NCBI GenBank assembly: GCA_902786565.1
Contig: CADACW010000017.1
Span: 1-64,000 of the forward strand
Reading direction: 5' to 3'
Origin: an uncultured Prevotellaceae bacterium
GTDB taxonomy: Bacteria > Bacteroidota > Bacteroidia > Bacteroidales > Bacteroidaceae
Length of the DNA: 64,000 nucleotides
The notes under the pieces are model-generated. The model was not told the DNA's origin. It saw only the letters and a list, made by a program, of their open reading frames with translations, and did no database searches. Both the position numbers and the translations under genes were made by a program. The number at the start of each line of letters is the position of its first letter. The first letter of the stretch is position 1. Positions 24,050 to 34,201 of the stretch are shown here, piece after piece.

Positions 24050-25840
24050 ATGTGGCGCATCTATTTGCTCATAGTGGTCAGTATAGCCGTAGCAGAGTCG
24101 TTCACAGGCTGCTCGCACAAGGGTGGCACGGCAGACATGCGGCAGGAAGTGCAGGGCGTTGACACGTCCTACATTGAGGCTCGTGTGCAAGCCATCTACG
24201 AGGAGGAGCCAGAACGCGCACTGTCCATGATTGAGTCGGCCGAGATTTCCGGCAGCCTGCCCTCGTTACGGGCCAACCTGCTGCGGGCCAGACTCTTCAC
24301 CATGTCGGTGAACAATCAGCGCCAGGAGACGGCCCAGAGCCTCTGCGAGCAACTGCTGCACAACGACACGGTGAAGCGCAGCCCCGCCTACCAGCAGATG
24401 GTGCTCGAACTGCTGGTCAACGCTTCGCGCATGCGCCACGACGACGAGCAGTGGATGAGATGGGCCGTGCAGCTCTCGGAGTTGCTCCAACAGCGTCACT
24501 ACGAGTCGGAGGCGCTGCGCACCGAGGCAGAGATAGGCCTGGTGATGACCCATCTGGGGCAGGTGGACGAAGGCATGGCGAAGATAGACCACGCCCTGAA
24601 ACTGCTGGACGGGCAGAAGGACTTCAGTTCGCTGCTCTCTTTCATACTGGCCTCGAAGCGCAAAATCACCGTACTGCGCGAAACGGGCCGCCATGCTGAC
24701 ATACCGCCCGTGGCACAGCGCATACAAGACTGTCTGGCCGACTTTGAGCAAAACCCCTCCAGCTATGTTGCCGGCAGCCCACAGGCCCCCAAGAGCGAGA
24801 AAGAGCGCACGGAGTACTGCGACTTCTACGGCGCACAGGCCATGGCCTTCAAGGCGGCGGCCTACGTGGAAATGGGCGATGCGGCCAGTGCGCGCCGCGA
24901 GCTGCAACTCTTTGACCAGACCAGATATGGCCACACCAACGACGGGCGCAAGATGATTGCCCCCACGCTGGGCAAGCTGGGCGACTATGCCACCATGCTC
25001 GCCATCTATGCCGACGCCGAGGCCGAGATGCGTGGCGACACGATGCGCTACGACTATGCCGAGATACTGCTGGCACGCTCGGAGGCGGCAGAGTCAAGGG
25101 GGCTGCTGGCCGCCAGTCTCGACTACCGCAAACGCTATGAACAGCTCACCCAGACGCTCAACGACCGCCTGCACCGCAACCAGACCCACGTCTATGCCGC
25201 ACGCTATCACGCACAGGAGCAGCAGATGGAGATAGCCAGGCAGAATGCCGAGCTCACGCGCATGAACTATTATATCAGTATGGGCGTGCTGATAACGCTG
25301 CTGGCCGTGGCCTTCGCCATCTATTTCTTCCGCCAGAAACGCATGCTCTACCACAAGAACCGTGTGCTCGTAGAGCTGATTTCGGGTGCCATAGAGTATA
25401 AGCGGAGGTATCAAACCGCACACCAGTCACCGCTGGCCGCACCGCAGGGCGAGGTGGCTGCACCGGCGGTCAGCGAGACGCCCGCCGACCCCAACAGCAT
25501 GACCGACGAGCAGCTGTTCCACTACATCAGCGGCGTCATATTGCAGGAGCAGCTCTTCCTGAACCCCGTCTGCGACCGCCAGACCATCACCGACCGTTTC
25601 GGCCTTTCCGAAAAGCGGGTGGGAGCGGCTTTCTCAAAGGGCAGCAACTACAAGTCGCTGGCAAGCTTCGTGCGCGACAGCCGGCTGGAATATGCCTGCC
25701 AGCTGTTGCGCCAGAACCCCGACATGACCATCGGCAGCGTGGCACAGGCGTCGGGATTCTCCAACCACACTCGCTTCACTGCCGACTTCAAGGCACGCTA
25801 TTCGGTGTCGCCAACCGAGTTCCGCACACTTTCGAAATAG
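24050..25840 (+). CDS. Membrane TPR protein with AraC-type DNA-binding domain
   Basis: The 596-residue regulator starts with a lipoprotein- or signal-like segment (LLIVVSIAVAESFTGCSHKG), followed by helical repeat units of tetratricopeptide character up to about residue 400. A transmembrane helix comes next (YYISMGVLITLLAVAFAIYF). The C-terminal ~100 residues form an AraC/XylS double helix-turn-helix: TITDRFGLSEKRVGAAF and MTIGSVAQASGFSNHTRFTA, ending FKARYSVSPTEFRTL. So a periplasmic sensor is linked to a cytoplasmic DNA-binding domain without phosphorelay. It precedes the long run of exported-protein genes from 26033 and may control them; the ligand is unknown. Confidence 0.82.
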   Translation: MWRIYLLIVVSIAVAESFTGCSHKGGTADMRQEVQGVDTSYIEARVQAIYEEEPERALSMIESAEISGSLPSLRANLLRARLFTMSVNNQRQETAQSLCEQLLHNDTVKRSPAYQQMVLELLVNASRMRHDDEQWMRWAVQLSELLQQRHYESEALRTEAEIGLVMTHLGQVDEGMAKIDHALKLLDGQKDFSSLLSFILASKRKITVLRETGRHADIPPVAQRIQDCLADFEQNPSSYVAGSPQAPKSEKERTEYCDFYGAQAMAFKAAAYVEMGDAASARRELQLFDQTRYGHTNDGRKMIAPTLGKLGDYATMLAIYADAEAEMRGDTMRYDYAEILLARSEAAESRGLLAASLDYRKRYEQLTQTLNDRLHRNQTHVYAARYHAQEQQMEIARQNAELTRMNYYISMGVLITLLAVAFAIYFFRQKRMLYHKNRVLVELISGAIEYKRRYQTAHQSPLAAPQGEVAAPAVSETPADPNSMTDEQLFHYISGVILQEQLFLNPVCDRQTITDRFGLSEKRVGAAFSKGSNYKSLASFVRDSRLEYACQLLRQNPDMTIGSVAQASGFSNHTRFTADFKARYSVSPTEFRTLSK

Positions 25841-25923
25841 CAATTATTGCCTTTCCACAGGATAGCAGTCGCGCCCCCCTTCGCTCATTTTTATGCAAGA
25901 AATCATACGTTTTATGCATTTTC

Positions 25924-25998
25924 GCTTTACAATTTGCGCTTTTTTGCTTTACAATTTGTGAAAAAACATAGTTATTTCGTATTTTTTTTGTAATTTTG
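25924..25998 (+). promoter_or_regulatory. Direct repeats and -7 box upstream of the exported-protein run
   Basis: GCTTTACAATTTG occurs twice, at 25924-25936 and 25946-25958, exactly 22 bases apart, two helical turns. A -7 box, TAATTTTG, follows at 25991-25998, 35 bases before the ATG at 26033. The spacing suits an activator binding as a tandem dimer, plausibly the AraC-type regulator just upstream. No good -33 TTTG is present at the normal spacing, which also fits an activated promoter. Confidence 0.5.
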
Positions 25999-26032
25999 AC
26001 CCCAAGTTACAAAACCATAAAAAATAACTATT

Positions 26033-28531
26033 ATGAAAAAGAATCTACTACTACTCACAACGGCTTTCACATTAAGCCTCGGAGTGCAGGCACAGACTGA
26101 TGTAACTGCGCAGTATATCCTCAATCCCGGATTTGAGGATTGTACACCCTCAGAAAGCAATGCTCAGGGTGCAATCGACCTGCACACTGACTATGCCACA
26201 GCACTGGGCACCGACTATAACGACTGTGGTTGGAAACTGGTGGAACAGGCCAAGAGTGCCAATGGTGGCGCGATCAGTTATGCCAGCGGTCTGAAAGTGC
26301 AATACAGTAAATGGAACATTGCTGGAGACGATGGCCCTACAGCTGGTCCGTCAGGCACTACGGGCACGAAGGGCTTGTGCTTCTGCGGCAACAAGTCGGT
26401 GGTTTACCAGCAGGCCCAAGCCATTACACTTCCGGCCGGAAGCTACACGCTGACTGTGAACGTGTGGGCACGCAACGGAGAGACCTCAAACCCAAAGCCC
26501 ACACAGCAGGTGGTGAACGTAAGGACTGGATTCATGCCTGAGGGCGGCAAAGAGGACGACCTCATTCCTGCCGTCAGGACTAGTATGCAGTTTGCCAGCA
26601 ACGGATGGGACAAAGAGGTGCTGACCATCGAGTTGACACAAGCCACCACGGGACGTTTCCAACTGAGCTACGGCAGCAGCTATTTCGTGGTCATCGATGA
26701 CCTCAAGCTCGAGTTTGCCGGCGGTGTGGTCACTACTACATTGTACAATGCCATTGTAAAGGCTCAGACTCTCAACACCAGCCTGGACAACAGCACGCTG
26801 GCCACGGCCATCAAGACGGCACAAGACTTCATAGCCAACCCCACCAACCAGGAGGATGTCGCCACACAGACGGAGACACTCTACACGGCTATGGCCACGG
26901 CACTCGCCGCCACCACAACACCCGTGGAAATCACTGGGGCCTATCTTGACAACGCCTCGTTTGAGACTGGAAAGATTGCTCCTTGGGAGTGGGGAAGCGC
27001 ATCGGGCACCATCGGCGAGCCAATCAATCCCGACTCGAAAGTCTTCATCGACGGCGAGAACGTGGTAGAGTACACACAGGCCGGCAGCAACTCCTTCTCG
27101 CAGAGCATCGCTCACCTGCCTGCCGGCTACTACATCATTGATGCCAAGCTGAACCAAAAAGCATATCTGAAGGTGGGCGACAACCGCACCTATCTGCAAG
27201 GAGGCGACGATGCCCTCTACCTGCGCGTACACCCCGAAGCCCCCTATCACCTCACTGAGGGCAAAGAGCTGACAGTCAGTGCATCGGCATCGGCAGCCTT
27301 CCGCGTTGACAACTTCCGTCTCTTCTACGGCAAGGACGAGGCTTCGCTGCTGGCCCGCCTGCTGCAAGATGTGAAGGCCGACGCACAGGCCCTGCTGGCC
27401 ATGACGCAGTTCGACATCATCACAGGCAGTGAGCGCACGGCTCTGCTCACCGCCATCGACGGCACAGACGCCAATGCCATCAACACGGCTGCCAACGCCT
27501 TCTTCAACGCCCAGGACGACTACAGCAATCTGGCAAAGTCGAAGACTGCCGCAGAAGCCTACAGTCTCGACCTCTATCCCTACGCCGACAAGACCATCTA
27601 CCAGCAGATGCAGACCCTCATTGCCACCCAGCCCACATCGGCTGCCAACGCAAAGGAACTGAAGACACAGCTCGACAACCTCTGCCTGAAGTTCTACGTC
27701 AGCAATGCCTATTGCGAGGGCGTGCAGGGTGCCATCGACTGCACAGACAAGATAGTGGACGCCAATGCCACCGAAACGGCTACTGGATGGGCTGTCAAGA
27801 ATATGACCATACGCACCGACCAGACCGGGTGGAACGACCCGAAGACCGGCAAGGCCGACAAGGTGGTCTATGGTGTGACAACCGACTACTACCGCACCAG
27901 CTCAAATGAGGCTTCCATCCTGAAGCAGACACTGAAGGGCCTGGCCGCCGGCAAGTATGTGCTCTCGATGACCATGATGGGCAGCAACAACCTCGATGTC
28001 AACGTGTTCTTCAACGCTGAGCTGATAGGCACCATGAAGGCCGTAGGCAAGGTGGGGGGCGGAAAGTATGGTGCTGGCTGGAACGAATATGTCATCACCT
28101 TCGAGAAGGCCGACGACACCGACATGCCGCTGCAGCTGCAGTGCAAACCCACTGCCAACTATCAGGAGTGGTACATAGACAACTTCCGTCTGTACCGTCT
28201 GCCGGACTCCACGCCCGAATTAGAGAAGTGCGCCACGCCGACCATCGTCTTCGAAGGCGGCAAGCTGAAGTTCAGCTGCGACACCGAGGGCGTGCAGTTC
28301 TTCGCCAACGTACAGGCTACTGAGGCCAAGGACTACCAGGGCAGCGAGATAGCCATCGGCGGCACCTACACCGTCACCGTCTATGCCGCCAAGGAAGGAA
28401 TGGCAAATAGCGACCCGGCAACACTGGAGTTCACTGCCGGCGGCAATGACAGTTGCGACGCAAATAAGGACGGCGTGGTCAACGTGGCCGATATCATCAC
28501 CATCATCAACAAGGTGGCCAACAAGCAGTAA
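26033..28531 (+). CDS. Large exported protein with dockerin-like C-terminus
   Basis: I cannot name this 832-residue protein. It has a signal peptide (MKKNLLLLTTAFTLSLGVQAQ), then three beta-sandwich-like domains with similar openings: TAQYILNPGFEDC, GAYLDNASFETGKIAPWEWG and TGWAVKNMTIRTDQTGW. Each is followed by LPAGSYTLTV, LPAGYYIIDAKL or LAAGKYVLSMTM strands, the pattern of carbohydrate-binding-type sandwiches. Helical linkers lie between (ALAATTTPVEITGA). The end carries one calcium-type dockerin half, CDANKDGVVNVADIITIIN. It starts an apparent operon reaching to the terminator at 44724. A role in binding surface glycans is plausible but unproven. Confidence 0.62.
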   Translation: MKKNLLLLTTAFTLSLGVQAQTDVTAQYILNPGFEDCTPSESNAQGAIDLHTDYATALGTDYNDCGWKLVEQAKSANGGAISYASGLKVQYSKWNIAGDDGPTAGPSGTTGTKGLCFCGNKSVVYQQAQAITLPAGSYTLTVNVWARNGETSNPKPTQQVVNVRTGFMPEGGKEDDLIPAVRTSMQFASNGWDKEVLTIELTQATTGRFQLSYGSSYFVVIDDLKLEFAGGVVTTTLYNAIVKAQTLNTSLDNSTLATAIKTAQDFIANPTNQEDVATQTETLYTAMATALAATTTPVEITGAYLDNASFETGKIAPWEWGSASGTIGEPINPDSKVFIDGENVVEYTQAGSNSFSQSIAHLPAGYYIIDAKLNQKAYLKVGDNRTYLQGGDDALYLRVHPEAPYHLTEGKELTVSASASAAFRVDNFRLFYGKDEASLLARLLQDVKADAQALLAMTQFDIITGSERTALLTAIDGTDANAINTAANAFFNAQDDYSNLAKSKTAAEAYSLDLYPYADKTIYQQMQTLIATQPTSAANAKELKTQLDNLCLKFYVSNAYCEGVQGAIDCTDKIVDANATETATGWAVKNMTIRTDQTGWNDPKTGKADKVVYGVTTDYYRTSSNEASILKQTLKGLAAGKYVLSMTMMGSNNLDVNVFFNAELIGTMKAVGKVGGGKYGAGWNEYVITFEKADDTDMPLQLQCKPTANYQEWYIDNFRLYRLPDSTPELEKCATPTIVFEGGKLKFSCDTEGVQFFANVQATEAKDYQGSEIAIGGTYTVTVYAAKEGMANSDPATLEFTAGGNDSCDANKDGVVNVADIITIINKVANKQ

Positions 28532-28536
28532 CGGCA

Positions 28537-29763
28537 ATGAGCAGGCTGGCGCAGATAGTGATTATGGCGGCATGGCTGCTGCTCCCCATCACGATGATGG
28601 CGGAAAAGCCGGAGGTGGGTTCGGTGCCTGCCTCAGACTCGGTGTTGGCGAAGCCCAACAAGGCCATGCTCCAACCTGACTACATCCGTGCCACCCTGCT
28701 CGTGGTCGACCCCTCGGCCGAAGTCTACTCTGTGTTTGGACACTGCGCCCTGCGGCTGCAGTGCCCCACACAGAAGATGGACTACTGCTTCACGTTTGAG
28801 ATGTCTACCTCGGCAGAGGATATCATCAGTTTCTTCAGCGGTACAGCCATGGGGGGCTTCAAGCCCGCACCCACACATTTATATATTGACTACTACCGAC
28901 AGCAGGGAAGGGGCATGACAGAATACGAACTGAACCTGCTCCCCACCGAGAAGCTGCAACTCTGGCGCACGGCCGACGAGGAGATAGTGAAAGGGTTCAG
29001 CCGCCGCTACGGCTATATGCACGCTCAGTGCACGTCAATAATTGCGTATCTGTTGAGCCGCGCCTTGGGCACACGCATCGTGTACCACGAACTGCCCGAG
29101 GGGCTGGAAGGCTCATTCCGCGACCAGATGCTCGAAGCCGGCAAGTGCTACCCTTGGAGCGCATTTTTCTGGCAGTCGGTCATGGGGCCCGAGGGCGACG
29201 ACACAGAGCCATTGGCACATAAGTTGGTGCCACAAAAAATTGCCGCGGCTTGGCAGCATGCCACCATTGGCGACGAAGACCGCCACCTCATAGTGGCACC
29301 CGGACAGTGCATCATCGAGCGCACAGCCCAGGGTGGCAGCTGGGGGCTGTCGCCAACTGTGGTCTTCACGCTGCTGCTGTTGCTGGTATGCCTCATCACG
29401 CTGGCACAGCTGTTTATGGGATGGCGCGTGCTACCATTTGTCACCGATATGATTCTGCTGGCACTGCACACGGTGGTGGGCCTCTTGCTGCTATGGCTGG
29501 TGCTCTTCTCCGAGCAAGAAGGCACAAGCTGGAACTGGTATCTGCTGGCCTTCAACCCCATCCCGCTGCTGTTGTGGTTTGCGGTTCCGCGGTGGCGCAA
29601 ATGGACGCTCCTTTGTGCCATAGCGCTGATGGTGCTCACGCTGGTGCTCACGCCCTTCATACCTCAGTTGGACCTGCCGCACGCTCTGCTCATCTGCTGT
29701 CTGGCAGTCAGACTGCTGGCACTACTGAAGACGAATTTCAACATAAATGTAATAACCAAATAA
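28537..29763 (+). CDS. Lnb/DUF4105-like integral membrane protein
   Basis: The 408-residue protein begins with a signal or anchor helix and a periplasmic domain resembling DUF4105, the N-terminal domain of the lipoprotein intramolecular transacylase Lnb. Key residues are His69 in VYSVFGHCALRL and a cysteine in GYMHAQCTSIIAYLL, matching the family's His and Cys positions. The C-terminal half has about five transmembrane helices (VVFTLLLLLVCLITLAQLFM, DMILLALHTVVGLLLLWLVL, and others). It lies five bases after the dockerin-like gene. By family analogy it could remodel acylation of lipoproteins such as the SusD-type proteins encoded downstream; that link is inference. Confidence 0.72.
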   Translation: MSRLAQIVIMAAWLLLPITMMAEKPEVGSVPASDSVLAKPNKAMLQPDYIRATLLVVDPSAEVYSVFGHCALRLQCPTQKMDYCFTFEMSTSAEDIISFFSGTAMGGFKPAPTHLYIDYYRQQGRGMTEYELNLLPTEKLQLWRTADEEIVKGFSRRYGYMHAQCTSIIAYLLSRALGTRIVYHELPEGLEGSFRDQMLEAGKCYPWSAFFWQSVMGPEGDDTEPLAHKLVPQKIAAAWQHATIGDEDRHLIVAPGQCIIERTAQGGSWGLSPTVVFTLLLLLVCLITLAQLFMGWRVLPFVTDMILLALHTVVGLLLLWLVLFSEQEGTSWNWYLLAFNPIPLLLWFAVPRWRKWTLLCAIALMVLTLVLTPFIPQLDLPHALLICCLAVRLLALLKTNFNINVITK

Positions 29764-29771
29764 AAAACAAT

Positions 29772-30734
29772 ATGAAAAAAGTTTCTACAACCAAAAGATT
29801 GTTGGCTGCCGCTCTGCTCTTACTGGCAGGCACGGTGCAGTCATTAGCCAATGAAGACAACATCATCTGGGTAAAGGCCGAGGCTTATCCTACCGGTGCC
29901 GGAACCGTCTACACCGACTGGTCGAGCGATGGCGACAAGACCTTCGACACCACATCGGAGTTCAAGCGCTACAGCAATGGCGCCATCAGTACGGCCTTCG
30001 TGTGGAACCAGCCTGCCGAGGGGTGGCTCTTTGCCGGCTATGCCCGCGACAACGGCAACCACACCTACGACGTAGGTCTTGACCGCCAGGTAAAGGTGGA
30101 GGCTAACGGGTTCTTCACAGCTGTCTACGACCCCACCGTCTATTCCGGCAGCTCTACTTCAGAGGCCGACCAGAAAGCAGCGGCTGCCTTGGAGGCCATG
30201 GAGGCTCCCAGCGACCATATCTTTGCCGTGTTCACCCAGGGCGCAGTGGCCCGCGTGGCACCTGACGAGCTGAACCATGGCCATGCCTACGCCAACAAAC
30301 TCAGCTCTGTTCCGGGCGACCAGATTACCATTTCGGCCTGGGGCGACTCAGAGAGCCTGGAGAGCGGCACAAAATACTATAAGTTCGCCTACTGGTCGGA
30401 TGCTGAAGGCAACAAACTGAGCGAAGACCGTGTGTACACCATCACGGTGAAGGGCATGGACATCTACTACGCCCACTTCACAGAGACCACGAAAGAAGAG
30501 TACCAGAAAACCGAGAACGACCCGCACAAGAGTGAACACTATTACGACAGTTCAGCCATCGAGGGCGACGTGAACAGTGACAGTACCGTCGACGTGGCCG
30601 ACATCTCGGCTATTCTGACTGTCATGACCGACGACCTCACGCAATTCACCAAGGAGCAGGCCGACGTCAACCAAGACGGCAACGTCGATGTGTCAGACAT
30701 CTCTACTGTCCTGACCATTATGACTAAGAAGTGA
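29772..30734 (+). CDS. Exported protein with paired dockerin-like repeats
   Basis: The 320-residue protein of unknown function has a signal peptide (KRLLAAALLLLAGTVQSLA) and a central domain rich in aromatic and acidic residues, including repeat-like WVKAEAYPTGAGTVYTDW and FAYWSDAEGNKLSEDRVYTI, which recalls InlB B-repeat-type surface modules. The last 60 residues contain two calcium loops, GDVNSDSTVDVADISAILTV and DVNQDGNVDVSDISTVLTIM, a complete dockerin pair. The ATG at 29772 is chosen because it starts the signal peptide. It is eight bases after the Lnb-like gene and 12 before SusC. Confidence 0.65.
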   Translation: MKKVSTTKRLLAAALLLLAGTVQSLANEDNIIWVKAEAYPTGAGTVYTDWSSDGDKTFDTTSEFKRYSNGAISTAFVWNQPAEGWLFAGYARDNGNHTYDVGLDRQVKVEANGFFTAVYDPTVYSGSSTSEADQKAAAALEAMEAPSDHIFAVFTQGAVARVAPDELNHGHAYANKLSSVPGDQITISAWGDSESLESGTKYYKFAYWSDAEGNKLSEDRVYTITVKGMDIYYAHFTETTKEEYQKTENDPHKSEHYYDSSAIEGDVNSDSTVDVADISAILTVMTDDLTQFTKEQADVNQDGNVDVSDISTVLTIMTKK

Positions 30735-30746
30735 TACAGGTAATGA

Positions 30747-33700
30747 ATGGTGAGTAAATCAATCATAAAAAAACGATACGTAGGATTAATGAGAAACAGA
30801 TGCCTGCCTGTAGTACTGCTCTTCGCGGTCTGTGTCAGCATTGACGCCAGCCAGCCGTTGCCTCGCACGGCCACGGCTCCCGTGTCCGACCAGCAACCCA
30901 CGTCGGTGAAGGGCATCGTGGTAGATGAAAACGGTGAGCCCCTCATAGGTGCCTCGCTGCTGCTCAAAGGCACCGGCACCGGCACCGCAACCGACATCAA
31001 CGGCCAGTTTGTGCTGCCCGCCTCGGCACGTGGCGACGTGGTCACCATCAGCTATGTGGGCTACGTGCCTGTCACCATGGCGGTGGCACAGTTGGAGCGG
31101 ACAGGCCGCGTACAGCTCAGGCCCGACAAGGCAGTGGCCGTGGAGGAGGTCGTCGTAACGGGTATGCAGCGCATGGACAAGCGACTCTTCACCGGTGCCA
31201 CCACCCGCCTGAGTGCCGAAGACACCAAAATTGACGGCTTTGCCGACATCAGCCGCTCGCTCGAAGGGCGGGCCGCCGGCGTCTCGGTGCAGAACCTGAC
31301 GGGAACCTTCGGCACAGCACCGCGAATCCGTGTGCGTGGAGCAACCAGCATCTATGGTTCGTCCAAGCCTCTGTGGGTCATCGACGGCGTCATCATCGAC
31401 GACGTGAGCGACATTTCTGCCGACGAGCTGTCAAGCGGCGACGCAGAGACGCTCATCTCATCGGCCATAGCAGGACTGAACCCCGACGACATAGAGTCGT
31501 TCCAGATACTGAAGGACGGCAGTGCCACATCTATATATGGTGCACGCGCCATGTCGGGAGTCATCGTCGTCACCACAAAGCGCGGAAAGGCAGGCACAGC
31601 TCGCGTCAGCTACACCGGCGAGTACACCACGCGCCTGAAACCCAGCTACCGCAACTTCAACATCATGAACTCGCAGGAGCAAATGGACGTCTACCGCGAA
31701 CTCTACGACAAAGGCTGGCTCAACTTCGGCGATGCCTACCGCGCTGCCGAGAGCGGTGTCTACGGACGCATGTACCACCTCACCAACCAGTACGACAAGG
31801 CCACCGGCACCTTCGCCCTGGAGAACACCGAGGAGGCACGCAACGCATACCTCAGACAGGCAGAATACCGCAACACCGACTGGTTCGACGAACTCTTCAC
31901 GCAGGCCATCATGCACAACCACTCTGCCAGCATCACTGCAGGAACGGAGAAGGTCAACTTCTACGGCTCGCTGAGCGCCATGTTCGACCCCGGATGGTAC
32001 AAGCAGAGCAAGGTGGAGCGATATACGGCAAATATGAACACCACGGTGAACATGTCGCCACAGCTGTCGCTCAACCTCATCTCGCTGGGCAGCTACCGCA
32101 AGCAGCGCGCACCGGGCACGCTGAGCCAGACTACCGATGTGGTGAACGGAGAGGTGAAGCGCGACTTCGACATCAACCCCTACAGCTATGCCATCAACTC
32201 GTCGAGAACACTCGACCCCGACGTGCTCTACACGCGCAACTATGCCGACTTTGGCATCAAGCACGAACTGGACAACAACTTCATCGACATTGACAAGATA
32301 GACCTGAAATTCCAGGCCGAACTGAAGTGGAAACCCCTGCGCGGACTGGAACTGAGCGCACTGGGAGCCGTGCAGTACACCACCGCCACACAGGAGCACC
32401 AGGTCAGGGAGGAAAGCAACCAGGCCATTGCCTACCGCACCATGCCCGACGCAGTGGTGCGCGAGGCCAACCCGTGGCTATACCTCGACAAAGACGTGCC
32501 AAACTCGCTGAAGTTCAGCATCCTGCCCACAGGCGGACTCTACATGAAGACCGACAACAAGATGCGCTCGCTCGACTTCCGATTCACGGGCAACTGGAAC
32601 CACGTGTTCAACAACACCCACATCGTCAACCTCTTCGGCGGCACCGAGATAGGTTCCGTGGACCGCCAGCGCAACTACGTGCTGGGCTGGGGCATGCAGT
32701 ACAGCAAGGGCGAACTGCCATTCTATCTGCTTGAGTTCTTCAAGAAGAGCATAGAGGACGGTTCCGACTACTACTCGCTCAACCACTACCGCAACCGCTC
32801 GGCAGCCTTCTTCGCCAACGCCACCTATTCCTACAAGGGACGGTACATCATCAACGGCACCTACCGCTACGAGGGCACCAACCGACTGGGGCCCAGCCGT
32901 CAGGCACGATGGCTGCCCACATGGAATGCCTCGGCAGCATGGAATGTGCACGAGGAGAAATTCTTTGAAAAGCTACAGCCCGCCATGTCTCACCTCTCGC
33001 TGAAGGCCAGCTATTCACTCACCGCCGACCCCGGACCCTCCAGCGTGAGCAACGCCACCGTGGTTCTGCGCAACTACAAGCCCTACCGCCCGTTCACCAA
33101 CATTCAGGAGAGCGGCATGGAGATTGAGACGCCTGCAAACGAGAGCCTCACCTACGAGAAGAAGCACGAACTGAACATCGGAGTGGACATGGGCTTCGTG
33201 GGAAACCGCATCAACCTGACCTTCGACTGGTACAAGCGCAACAACTTCGACCTCATCGGGTTGGTGTACACATCGGGCATGGACGGTGCCATATCGAAGA
33301 TGGCAAACGTGGCCAGCATGAAGTCGCACGGCGTAGAGCTGGGCCTCACCACGAAGAACATCGTGAAGAAGGACTTCAGCTGGGAGACCAGCTTCATCTA
33401 CTCCTTCGCCAAGACGGAGATTACCGACCTGGAGGCCGATGCCAGCGTGGTGCAACTCGTGTCGGGACGCGGCTTTGCCCTGGAGGGCTACCCCGCACGC
33501 GCCCTGTTCTCGCTCAAGTTCAACGGACTCGACAAGGACGGCCTGCCGAAGCTCACCAACCAGGACGGACAGGTGGTCAGTTCAGGACAGACCATCAACT
33601 TCCAGTCGCAGGTCACCGACAATCTGGTCTATGAGGGTCCCAGCGACCCCACCGTCACGGGCAGTCTGGGCAATGTGCTGCGATACAAGGGCTTCCGTCT

Positions 33701-34163
33701 GAACATCTTCATGACCTACGCCTTCGGCAACGTGGTGCGTCTGAACCCCATGTTCAGCAGCAGCTACAGCGACCTCGACGCCATGCCGCGTGAGTTCATC
33801 AACCGCTGGACGATGCCCGGTGACGAGCAGCATACCGACGTGCCCGCCATACTCACCAAGCGGCAGGTGGCAGAAGACTCGTATATGGGAGCGCTCTACA
33901 ATGCCTACAACTACTCCACGGCACGCATAGCCAAGGGCGACTTCATCCGCATGAAGGAGATGTCGCTCAGTTACGACCTGCCCAAGGCTTGGCTCAAGCC
34001 GCTGCGCATCACCGACCTCTCGGTGAAGTTGCAGGCCACCAACCTGTTCCTGATATACTCTGACAAGAAACTCAACGGACAAGACCCTGAGTTCTTCCAG
34101 GCCGGCGGTGTGGCCGCACCGGTTCCCAAGCAGTACACACTCACCCTGCGCCTCGGCATCTGA
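30747..34163 (+). CDS. SusC/RagA-type TonB-dependent outer membrane transporter
   Basis: The 1138-residue beta-barrel imports large nutrients together with its SusD partner. After the signal peptide come the carboxypeptidase-regulatory-like domain (VKGIVVDENGEPLIGASLLL ... VVTISYVGY), the TonB box region (VEEVVVTGMQ) and the plug domain (GFADISRSLEGRAAGVSVQN, APRIRVRGATSIYGSSKPLW, YGARAMSGVIVVTTKRGK). The barrel ends with PVPKQYTLTLRLGI. Two starts are possible: 30747, used here, and 30789 (MRNRCLPVVLL), which gives a more typical signal peptide. SusD follows after 38 bases. The cargo cannot be deduced; the adjacent peptidase suggests peptides as much as glycans. Confidence 0.94.
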   Translation: MVSKSIIKKRYVGLMRNRCLPVVLLFAVCVSIDASQPLPRTATAPVSDQQPTSVKGIVVDENGEPLIGASLLLKGTGTGTATDINGQFVLPASARGDVVTISYVGYVPVTMAVAQLERTGRVQLRPDKAVAVEEVVVTGMQRMDKRLFTGATTRLSAEDTKIDGFADISRSLEGRAAGVSVQNLTGTFGTAPRIRVRGATSIYGSSKPLWVIDGVIIDDVSDISADELSSGDAETLISSAIAGLNPDDIESFQILKDGSATSIYGARAMSGVIVVTTKRGKAGTARVSYTGEYTTRLKPSYRNFNIMNSQEQMDVYRELYDKGWLNFGDAYRAAESGVYGRMYHLTNQYDKATGTFALENTEEARNAYLRQAEYRNTDWFDELFTQAIMHNHSASITAGTEKVNFYGSLSAMFDPGWYKQSKVERYTANMNTTVNMSPQLSLNLISLGSYRKQRAPGTLSQTTDVVNGEVKRDFDINPYSYAINSSRTLDPDVLYTRNYADFGIKHELDNNFIDIDKIDLKFQAELKWKPLRGLELSALGAVQYTTATQEHQVREESNQAIAYRTMPDAVVREANPWLYLDKDVPNSLKFSILPTGGLYMKTDNKMRSLDFRFTGNWNHVFNNTHIVNLFGGTEIGSVDRQRNYVLGWGMQYSKGELPFYLLEFFKKSIEDGSDYYSLNHYRNRSAAFFANATYSYKGRYIINGTYRYEGTNRLGPSRQARWLPTWNASAAWNVHEEKFFEKLQPAMSHLSLKASYSLTADPGPSSVSNATVVLRNYKPYRPFTNIQESGMEIETPANESLTYEKKHELNIGVDMGFVGNRINLTFDWYKRNNFDLIGLVYTSGMDGAISKMANVASMKSHGVELGLTTKNIVKKDFSWETSFIYSFAKTEITDLEADASVVQLVSGRGFALEGYPARALFSLKFNGLDKDGLPKLTNQDGQVVSSGQTINFQSQVTDNLVYEGPSDPTVTGSLGNVLRYKGFRLNIFMTYAFGNVVRLNPMFSSSYSDLDAMPREFINRWTMPGDEQHTDVPAILTKRQVAEDSYMGALYNAYNYSTARIAKGDFIRMKEMSLSYDLPKAWLKPLRITDLSVKLQATNLFLIYSDKKLNGQDPEFFQAGGVAAPVPKQYTLTLRLGI

Positions 34164-34196
34164 AAATAGAAAATAGAAGACTGAAGATTGAAAGAA
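34163..34196 (+). repeat. A-rich simple repeat between SusC and SusD
   Basis: GAAAATAGAAAATAGAAGAC followed by TGAAGATTGAAAGAAC starts at the last base of the SusC stop codon. It belongs to the same GATTGAAGATTGAAG type as the elements at 47600-47645 and 50401-50435. Confidence 0.6.
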
Positions 34197-34201
34197 CACC
34201 C

